The notes under the pieces are model-generated. The model worked only from the letters and a program-made list of their open reading frames with translations. It made no database searches and was not told where the DNA came from. Both the position numbers and the translations under genes were made by a program. From assembly GCA_017510525.1 (NCBI GenBank), contig JAFWNC010000003.1, positions 62,001 to 126,000 on the forward strand: a stretch of 64,000 bases of DNA, written 5' to 3'. This document shows, piece by piece, positions 58,026-64,000 of this stretch (positions are counted from its first letter, which is position 1; each line of letters begins with the position of its first letter). The DNA is from Clostridia bacterium. GTDB taxonomy: Bacteria > Bacillota > Clostridia > TANB77 > CAG-508.

Positions 58026-59290
58026 CACCTCACTTCCAAAATTCGCCCACCAATCTTAGTAAGCTTTTTATCTAAATTTTCATATCCTCTTTTAATATAA
58101 GAAACATTCTCAACAACAGTCTCTCCATGAGCTACCAAGCCCGCTAAAACCAAAGCAGCACCACCACGCAAATCTGTTGCTTTAACAGTAGTTCCATAAA
58201 GTCTTCTAACGCCCTTAACAACAGCAGTTCTACAATCAACAGATATCTTTGCACCCATTCTTTTAAGCTCTTGACCGCATTTAAACCTATTTTCAAAAAT
58301 GTTCTCAGTAATAATTGATGTTCCTTTTGCAATAGTAAGCATACTCAAAAAAACAGACTGCATATCAGTAGGAAAACCAGGATAAGGCATTGTTTTAATA
58401 TCAACAGCCTTAAGCTTTTTAGGACTATTAATTATAATTCTATTTTTTTCTTTGAATACCTTACAATTAGCCTCTTCAAGTTTAGCAATTACTGGCTGAA
58501 TGTGTTCAAACTTTGTTTTATTAAGCTCTAACATTCCACCCGTAGAAGCAGCATAACACAAAAAAGTACCAGTTTCAATCCTATCAGGCATAATATTATA
58601 AGAAACATCTTTGAGTTTTTTAACACCCTCAATTACAATAACACCTGATCCAGCACCACTAACCTTAGCACCCATCTTATTTAAAAAATTTTGTAAATCA
58701 ACAATTTCCGGCTCCATAGCAACATTATTAATAACTGTTTTCCCTTCAGCCAGAACGGATGCAAGCATTAAATTTTCAGTAGCACCGACGCTTGGAAAAT
58801 CTAGCTGAATTTCTATTCCTTCTATTTTATCACAATTACATATAATATATCCAGCATTTTCTTCAATATTTATACCTAATTTTTTAAAACCTGCTATATG
58901 TAAGTCTATAGGCCTACTTCCAATATCACATCCACCAGGATAAGAAAAAGTAACTTTTCTATATCTTCCTAAAATAGCACCAGCAAAAATAACAGAAGAA
59001 CGCATCTCCCTCATTAAGCCTTCAGGAATTTCAAAAGAGTTAATCTTTGAAGTATCTATAATAACCTTATTATTTTTCTTAACAACTTTACCGCCAAGCT
59101 CATTCAAAATTTTAAACATCATCTCAGTATCATGAATTGCTGGTACATTGTATAAAGTAGTTTTTCCACCATTTAAAACACTTGCAGCAATAATAGGCAA
59201 AGCAGAATTTTTAGAACCAGAAATATCGACACATCCTTCTAATTTTCTACCACCATTTATAACATATTTAGTCATAAAAATCCACCCCAC
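58025..59290 (-). CDS. murA: UDP-N-acetylglucosamine 1-carboxyvinyltransferase
   Basis: About 419 residues. GGRKLEGCVDISGSKNSALPIIAA with the conserved KN pair, RSSVIFAGAILGRY in the active-site loop region where MurA usually has a PEP-binding cysteine (here the loop reads GRYRKVTFSYPGGCDIGSRPIDLH, cysteine in GGCDIG), and YPGFPTDMQSVF. It catalyses the first step of peptidoglycan precursor synthesis. It is the first gene of this division cluster in the window. Confidence 0.96.
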   Translation of the reverse strand: MGWIFMTKYVINGGRKLEGCVDISGSKNSALPIIAASVLNGGKTTLYNVPAIHDTEMMFKILNELGGKVVKKNNKVIIDTSKINSFEIPEGLMREMRSSVIFAGAILGRYRKVTFSYPGGCDIGSRPIDLHIAGFKKLGINIEENAGYIICNCDKIEGIEIQLDFPSVGATENLMLASVLAEGKTVINNVAMEPEIVDLQNFLNKMGAKVSGAGSGVIVIEGVKKLKDVSYNIMPDRIETGTFLCYAASTGGMLELNKTKFEHIQPVIAKLEEANCKVFKEKNRIIINSPKKLKAVDIKTMPYPGFPTDMQSVFLSMLTIAKGTSIITENIFENRFKCGQELKRMGAKISVDCRTAVVKGVRRLYGTTVKATDLRGGAALVLAGLVAHGETVVENVSYIKRGYENLDKKLTKIGGRILEVR

Positions 59291-59369
59291 AAAACATTTT
59301 ATATGTTATATTTTATGTAATCCAATAATAAAATGTGCCAAAATTCTCCTTACCCTACTCTATACACCC

Positions 59370-59396
59370 GTAGGGGCGGGGTTCCATCCCCGCCCA
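59370..59396. repeat. Palindromic repeat, family B variant
   Basis: CGTAGGGGCGGGGTTCCATCCCCGCCC in the 205-base divergent gap between murA and the PBP gene. Confidence 0.7.
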
Positions 59397-59439
59397 TCTC
59401 CTTGCCCTACACGATTTCTTACATACATAATAAAGTTTG

Positions 59440-59468
59440 TTGCAACTTATTTAACAGCATGTTATAAT
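59440..59468 (+). promoter_or_regulatory. Sigma-A promoter of the PBP gene
   Basis: TTGCAA, 17 bases, TATAAT, about 28 bases before the start codon. Confidence 0.8.
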
Positions 59469-59495
59469 ATACACATTAAAAATGAAAGGAAAGCT

Positions 59496-62059
59496 ATGAA
59501 AAAAAAGAGAAAAATAGAAATAACTGAAGATGATATTCCTGAATCTGTACGTAAAATGCAAAGACGAAAAAAGCGAAGAGAACAAATATCTCAAGCCCCT
59601 ACTCGTAGAGTTAGAACATTAAATTATCAAGATGATGAACGGAGCTGACCCACGACCAACCCGACGTAAGAACGGAAGGACATCACTGTCCAACTCAAAG
59701 AAAAAACGTCGTAGTGGTCAGCAACCTCAGGACGACCCACAGTCTCCTCGCAAAAGAAGATTCAAAAAATTTCTAAAAATTGCAATCATTTTACTTATTC
59801 TATTTGCAATTATAAGATATATAATCGCAATATATAGATGGAGACTACTTGCCAAAGACATGTTATTAAACAAAACATCTGTAGTACTTGATATAGATGA
59901 AAACAAAGTAGCTACACTAGGTGGAAACAAAAAGAAAATTGCACTATCATCAAGCGAAATACAGCAAAACATCAAAGATGCCTATGTTGCAATAGAAGAT
60001 GAACGTTTTTATAAACACCACGGAATCGATGCCAAAAGAACAGGCTCAGCAATAGTTACATATATAACACACTTTGGAAAATCAGGCTTTGGAGGAAGTA
60101 CAATAACACAACAATTAGTAAAAAATATGACAGGAGATAATTCAGATAAAGCAACAAGAAAAATTAAAGAATGGTGGCGTGCATGGGAATTAGAAAGTTG
60201 TTCATCTAAAGATGATATATTAACCGCATACCTAAACATGATATATACAGGGCCAAATATATATGGTGTAGAAGCTGGAGCCAACTATTATTTCAACAAA
60301 CCAAGCAGTGAACTATCACTTGAAGAATGTGCATTTCTAGCAGGAATAAATAATTCGCCAAATTCATATAACCCATTTGGCGAAAATAATGACCCTGAAA
60401 AAATAACAAAAAGAACAAAAACTGTATTGAACAAAATGAAAGATCTAGACTATATATCTAACAGCGAATATGATGAAGCAATTAAAAGATTAGAAGCAGG
60501 ACTAAACTTTGAAAAAGGAGAACTTGAATCAGATGATAGCGTATACTCTTATCATACAGATGCATTAATAAATGAACTAACTCAAGACATGGCCAAGAAA
60601 TACAATATCTCAAATGAATTTGCAACAAACTACTTAGAAAATGCAGGATTAACAATATATAGTACTCTTGATGTCGAAGTACAAGAAGAACTTGACACTG
60701 AATTTGAAAAAAGCAAATATATTCTAGATTCAATAATAAATGACTCACACTCACAAGCGGCAATGGTAATAATAGACCAAAACAAAGGTTATGTAGTAGC
60801 TTGTAGAGGTGGATTAGGAGAAAAAGATGAAGCAAGACCACTTAACAGAGCAACCCAAAGTGTTAGACAAACAGGATCAGCAATGAAACCTCTAGCTGTA
60901 CTTGCTCCAGCACTTGAGAAAAAAATTACTAACAATGCAGCAATATATGATGATACAGAAAGAGACTTTGAAGATGGCTACCACCCTACAGACTACAATA
61001 CGCCTCTTGGAAAAGTAACCTTAAGACGAGCAGTAGAATCATCTCAAAATGTACCATTTGTTGAAATAATGGAAGAACTAACACCTAAACAATCTATTAA
61101 ATACATGAAAAAGATGGGAATAACAACATTAACAAAGGACGATGAAAGTTTAGCTTTAGCATTACGGTGGATTAGACAAAGGTATAAGTCCACTAGAAAT
61201 GGCTGCAGGATATGCAATGATAGCAAATGACGGAGTTTATATTGAACCAACTTTTTATAAAGAAGTTAAAAGAGACAATGGAAAAACGCTTATGAAATCA
61301 AAACAAAAAAAGAAAAAAGTTATTTCTCCTGAAACAGCATTTATCCTAAAAGAACTTCTAACGCAACCAGTTCAAGGAGAAAACGGAACAGCAACATATT
61401 GTAAAATAGACGGAGTTGATGTTGCAGCAAAAACCGGAACAACAGACGAAAACTATGATAGATGGCTTTGTGGATTTACTCCATATTACACAGCCGCATG
61501 CTGGTTTGGATTTGATCAAAATGAAACAATACACTTTGGAAACAGAAATCCAGCTGGACTAATATGGGCAAATGTAATGAATAGAATACATGATGGATTA
61601 TCAAGCAAAGAATTTGAAAAACCTAAAAAAGTTGAAGCAGTAACAATATGTGGAGACACTGGAAAAATAGCAACAACAGGATGTACAAATACTTATACAG
61701 ACTACTTCTTAAAGAAAACTGTCCCAGGAGTATGTGATAAACATGATGGAAGTGAAATTACTGGAGTAAAAGATAAATCAAGTCAATCTGGAACAATACA
61801 AGGTTCATATACAGAAATAGATGAGGAAGAACCACCAAGGCTTTATACCCCATCTCCAACGCCAACAGAAAAAACAAAACCAACAACAGACTATGTAGAA
61901 CCAAAAATAACCCCTACTCCATCAGCATTGCCATCGCCAAGCCCAACACCTGAAGTAACACCAAAGCCAACACCAGGCATTCCAACACCAACACCTGCAT
62001 TAGAAACACCTGAACCAGAAGCAGAAGAACCAGAAACAAAAGCAGACGAAACCCCGTAG
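59496..62059 (+). CDS. Class A penicillin-binding protein with two +1 frameshifts at CGG
   Basis: Bifunctional transglycosylase/transpeptidase. The ATG at 59496 (MKKKRKIEITEDDIPESV) has GGAAAG upstream. After LNYQDDE comes CGG (59640) and a stop two codons on; the +1 frame continues GADPRPTRRKN, a basic stretch, a transmembrane segment (KFLKIAIILLILFAIIRYII), the GT51 domain (EDERFYKHHGID, GGSTITQQLVKNM) and the transpeptidase SxxK (TGSAMKP) and SxN (SSQN). After SLALAL comes a second CGG (61165); +1 continues GGLDKGISPLEMAAGYAMIAND, then the KTG motif (AAKTGTTDE) and a Pro/Thr-rich tail. With both C bases skipped the protein has 853 residues and all family motifs. Without the second shift the KTG box is lost. 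The stop TAG lies inside a family A repeat. Confidence 0.85.
59640..59642 (+). other. Putative CGG +1 recoding site 1 in the PBP gene
   Basis: The context is GAT GAA C GGA GCT GAC. Zero frame gives Arg-Ser-stop at codons 49-51; +1 enters the long PBP frame. Confidence 0.72.
61165..61167 (+). other. Putative CGG +1 recoding site 2 in the PBP gene
   Basis: The context is GCA TTA C GGT GGA TTA. +1 gives the conserved LALGG ahead of the KTG region. Zero frame runs 21 codons from CGG to a stop with no family similarity. Confidence 0.78.
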
Positions 62060-62080
62060 CGGAGAACTAAAGATCTCCAT
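62054..62080. repeat. Small palindromic repeat, family A (copy 9)
   Basis: CCGTAGCGGAGAACTAAAGATCTCC. Its TAG is the PBP stop codon, so the repeat defines this protein's C-terminus. Confidence 0.78.
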
Positions 62081-62112
62081 TTCCCCTTGCCCTTACCCCA
62101 TACATCTACACT

Positions 62113-62137
62113 GTATGAGCGAGCATCGCTCGTCCGC
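62113..62137. repeat. Palindromic repeat, family B
   Basis: GTATGAGCGAGCATCGCTCGTCCGC in the convergent gap between the PBP and GT4 genes. Confidence 0.75.
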
Positions 62138-62162
62138 ACTCCAACGACAAACCCAATACATA

Positions 62163-62201
62163 AAAAATGGAGAGAAATCTATAAAATTTCTCTCCATTTT
62201 T
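62163..62201. terminator. Bidirectional terminator between PBP and GT4
   Basis: AAAAATGGAGAGAAAT and its complement around a short loop; A and T runs on either side. The GT4 stop codon is within the stem. Confidence 0.85.
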
Positions 62202-63157
62202 CAATCTCATTTATATACCTAAACCCACAAAGATTATCCCTCAAAACACTCTTCTCCTTTATCAACCTATCAACAATAACAGAATAATCCCTGCAATCCA
62301 ACGGAACAATAACGCCATTAACACCATCCTCAATCTGCTCCTTTGCACTAGGAAAATCAGTAACAACACAAGGGGTTCCTAAAACCTTAGCTTCAGAAAT
62401 AACATTTCCCCAAGACTCATAAGGACTAAAACACAATAGAAAATCAGCATTTTTCTCATAAGGATAAGGATTATCTCTATATCCGAACAAACTCAACCTC
62501 ATCAATTCCACTAAAAGAAGCTTTAATTTCTTCTTCCTTACGTCTTCCCTTACCAATAATTTTTAAAACGAATCTATTTCCATTTCCTTTCATGCACTTA
62601 ACAAAATCAAGAACTTTATCAAAACCTTTTCCATCTGAAATACGAGCAACAATAACAAGTTTCAAACAATCATCACCAAAACCATCAAATGGATTCCCCT
62701 CATCAGCTAAAGAAACAATACTATCATCTAAAAAATTATGAATAACAACAGTTTTATTATCTACACCAACTTCGTTTTTAATAGCCTCAGAAACACACAC
62801 AATCTTATCAAATTTATTCATAGCCTCAAGATTATCTAATATACAGTTTTCCCTCTCTCTAGGCTTACTATGAACCCATAAAATATTCTTCTTAGCACGA
62901 ATCTGATTAAATAATCTCTTAGAATCAAAATATAACCTACACCAAATACATAAATCAGCCTCAATAACTTCATTTTCCTCCAATTTATGGATTGTAGCAT
63001 TTTTGCCTAAAATATCAACAATTTTATTATCAAGTTTTGAATCATCAATATAAACAATCTCAATCTCATTTTCTCTACTTAAATAATTATTCAAAAGCTC
63101 TATACACTTCTCTATCCCACCACTAAGCAGAGTTTCATTATAAAAAACAATTTTCAT
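62179..63157 (-). CDS. Family 4-like glycosyltransferase with a +1 frameshift at CGG
   Basis: GT-B fold. The first part (MKIVFYNETLLSGGIEKCIE, ILWVHSKPRE, KIVCVSEAIKNEVG, LVIVARISDGKGFDKVLDF, LKIIGKGRRKEEE) reaches DEVEFV, then CGG ATA and a stop. The +1 frame continues GYRDNPYPYEKNADFLLCFSPYESWGNVISEAKVLGTPCVVTDFPS, the sugar-nucleotide binding end with the EX7E-like E-K stretch of GT4 enzymes. Skipping the C of CGG at 62485-62483 restores the common FxGYxxNPYPY and gives 325 residues. It lies 13 bases downstream of the histidine phosphatase gene on the same strand. The acceptor is unknown. Confidence 0.82.
62483..62485 (-). other. Putative CGG +1 recoding site in the GT4 gene
   Basis: The context is TTT GTT C GGA TAT AGA. 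Zero frame gives Arg-Ile-stop; +1 gives Gly-Tyr-Arg-Asp-Asn. Confidence 0.76.
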
Positions 63158-63169
63158 ATAACATCACCT

Positions 63170-63703
63170 TTATTTAACATTATACTCATAATAATTACCA
63201 TTTTCAAAACAATAATTAGAAAAATCATGATTCTCTTTAAATCCATTAAAATAACAATCAATTCCAATCATAACACAAGCATGAGCAACTATCAAAACAT
63301 CTTTATCCTTATACTCGGAAATTATACTATCCATAGCATTAAAAACTCTGTTAAGCATAGTTTTAACAGATTCCACACCATTTTCATTATAATCTCTTTC
63401 ATAATCCCAGAAAGCAGAAATATCAGGATACACTTTCCCTTCGAAAGATCCAAAACTTCTTTCCTTCAGATCATCAAAAACAACAATTTCAAGTTTCTTT
63501 TCTTTATTAATTATTTGAGCTGTTTCCATAGCTCTCTTTAAAGGAGAAGAAATAATAATACCAAAATCTATATCCTTTAATCTTTCAGAAAGACAACTAA
63601 CCTGATTCCTACCATTATCATTTAAAATTACATCTGTACTCCCTTGAAGCTTACCCTCTAAATTCCAATCAGTTTGACCATGTCTAACAACATAAACCTT
63701 CAT
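63170..63703 (-). CDS. Histidine phosphatase (phosphoglycerate mutase-like)
   Basis: 177 residues. MKVYVVRHGQTDWNLEGKLQGSTDVILNDNGRNQ holds the RHG phosphohistidine motif; SSPLKRAMETAQII and LKERSFGSFEG follow; the second histidine lies in VLIVAHACVM (usually SHG). This is the branch of broad-specificity phosphatases rather than glycolytic mutase. It is upstream of the GT4 gene and downstream of another glycosyltransferase, so the substrate may be a sugar phosphate or lipid-linked phosphate. Confidence 0.9.
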   Translation of the reverse strand: MKVYVVRHGQTDWNLEGKLQGSTDVILNDNGRNQVSCLSERLKDIDFGIIISSPLKRAMETAQIINKEKKLEIVVFDDLKERSFGSFEGKVYPDISAFWDYERDYNENGVESVKTMLNRVFNAMDSIISEYKDKDVLIVAHACVMIGIDCYFNGFKENHDFSNYCFENGNYYEYNVK

Positions 63704-63729
63704 AATCCTCTCAACCTTCCCAATACATC

Positions 63730-63755
63730 CGTAGCGGAGAACTAAAGTTCTCCAT
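63730..63755. repeat. Small palindromic repeat, family A (copy 10)
   Basis: CCGTAGCGGAGAACTAAAGTTCTCC, a perfect inverted repeat, upstream of the histidine phosphatase gene. Confidence 0.8.
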
Positions 63756-63789
63756 TTCTCCTTACTCTAAACTATGCATACACAATATA

Positions 63790-63812
63790 AGGGCACATGC
63801 AATGTGCCCTTA
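63790..63812 (-). terminator. Hairpin after the partial GT2 gene
   Basis: AAGGGCACAT, short loop, ATGTGCCCTT directly after the stop codon. The T run on the minus strand is weak. Confidence 0.6.
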
Positions 63813-64000
63813 CTATTTATTATTAACTCTTTTGGCAATAGCATTAATAATCTCTGAAGACATCTTACTCATCCTATCAACAGTTTTATTAATGTGAGAC
63901 ATATTCTCAATCCTACCAATATTAACCTCACTAACTCTATAACCTTTTTCTATTACATCAATCAAAATTCCAATATCAACGCCATAATCCTTCTCAAAGT
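63813..64000 (-). CDS. Glycosyltransferase family 2, C-terminal end
   Basis: The last 62 codons of a gene that enters from the right edge. The end reads FEKDYGVDIGILIDVIEKGYRVSEVNIG and then KTVDRMSKMSSEIINAIAKRVNNK before TAG. The pattern (F..GYGVEIGLLID...GYRI.EV.IG) matches the C-terminal part of dolichyl-phosphate-mannose-synthase-like or glucosyl-3-phosphoglycerate-synthase-like GT2 enzymes, which often pair with histidine phosphatases. The catalytic part is outside the window, so the call is tentative. Confidence 0.5.
   Translation of the reverse strand, partial: FEKDYGVDIGILIDVIEKGYRVSEVNIGRIENMSHINKTVDRMSKMSSEIINAIAKRVNNK

Noticed and set aside
59148..59495. Upstream extension of the PBP reading frame
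   Set aside because: This part runs through murA antisense and a palindromic repeat. The ATG at 59496 has a ribosome site and a promoter just upstream.
61199..62059. Separate gene for the C-terminal part of the PBP
   Set aside because: It begins mid-transpeptidase domain without a ribosome site. It is the continuation of the upstream frame after the second CGG.

Overview
This window is about 64 kb of low-G+C DNA (roughly 30% by eye) from an endospore-forming member of the Clostridia, probably an uncultured gut-type lineage. The evidence is spoIIAA-spoIIAB-sigF, spoIIGA-sigE, a partial spoIID, a spoIIIE/ftsK gene, T-box leaders ahead of valS and ileS, a CIRCE operator ahead of groES, and a division cluster murA-ftsQ-DUF881-DUF881-sbp-ftsA-ftsZ-spoIIGA-sigE. 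No rRNA, tRNA, CRISPR array or intact transposase gene was seen.

Layout. 1-1.9 kb: sporulation operon spoIIAA-AB-sigF-spoIID (minus). 2-5 kb: valS with T-box. 5.1-6.8 kb: GT-C membrane glycosyltransferase. 7.1-9.5 kb: a plus-strand cassette of two related MazF-fold proteins with its own promoter and terminator. 9.6-12.4 kb: pilin-like protein, cyclophilin, radA. 12.5-17.5 kb: GH15 enzyme, then a HAD/phosphoribosyltransferase fusion beside a NADAR protein. 17.6-27.3 kb: beta-CASP nuclease, an unknown coiled-coil protein, ftsK, rsmD, divIVA, sepF and an HlyD-like protein. 27.4-34.3 kb: miaA, mutL, a 38-aa Cys-rich peptide and ileS with T-box. 34.7-41.5 kb: rubrerythrin, groEL/ES, an acidic repeat protein, proS, scpB. 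41.5-47.9 kb: gtrA-like, pssA, LTA-synthase-like, rimO, RNase G, pth. 48-51 kb: GT2 and a MurE-like ligase (plus). 51-59.3 kb: sigE and the division cluster. 59.5-64 kb: class A PBP (plus), GT4, histidine phosphatase and a partial GT2.

The main observation is that five conserved genes (radA, miaA, rimO, the class A PBP and a GT4 glycosyltransferase) are each interrupted by a +1 frameshift, six in all. Every one lies at a CGG codon. Skipping the C restores the conserved frame through a GGT or GGA glycine codon, and all five reconstructed genes then have normal lengths. By eye I found no in-frame CGG in any other conserved gene of the window. The only in-frame cases are one in an accessory acidic-repeat gene (followed by G, not A/T) and one in a repeat-derived extension at the sigF 5' end. 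The simplest reading is that CGG is not decoded as arginine here but triggers a +1 shift, or four-base decoding, that yields glycine. I know of no description of such a system in a bacterium.

Other points of interest are the tandem MazF-fold pair, in which the second protein lacks the catalytic arginine; the NADAR plus HAD-PRTase pair; a MurE homologue without the usual DNPR and GKGHE signatures; and a dense population of small palindromic repeats. One repeat appears to have replaced the start of sigF. Others supply stop codons or form long hairpins, including a perfect 66-bp palindrome.
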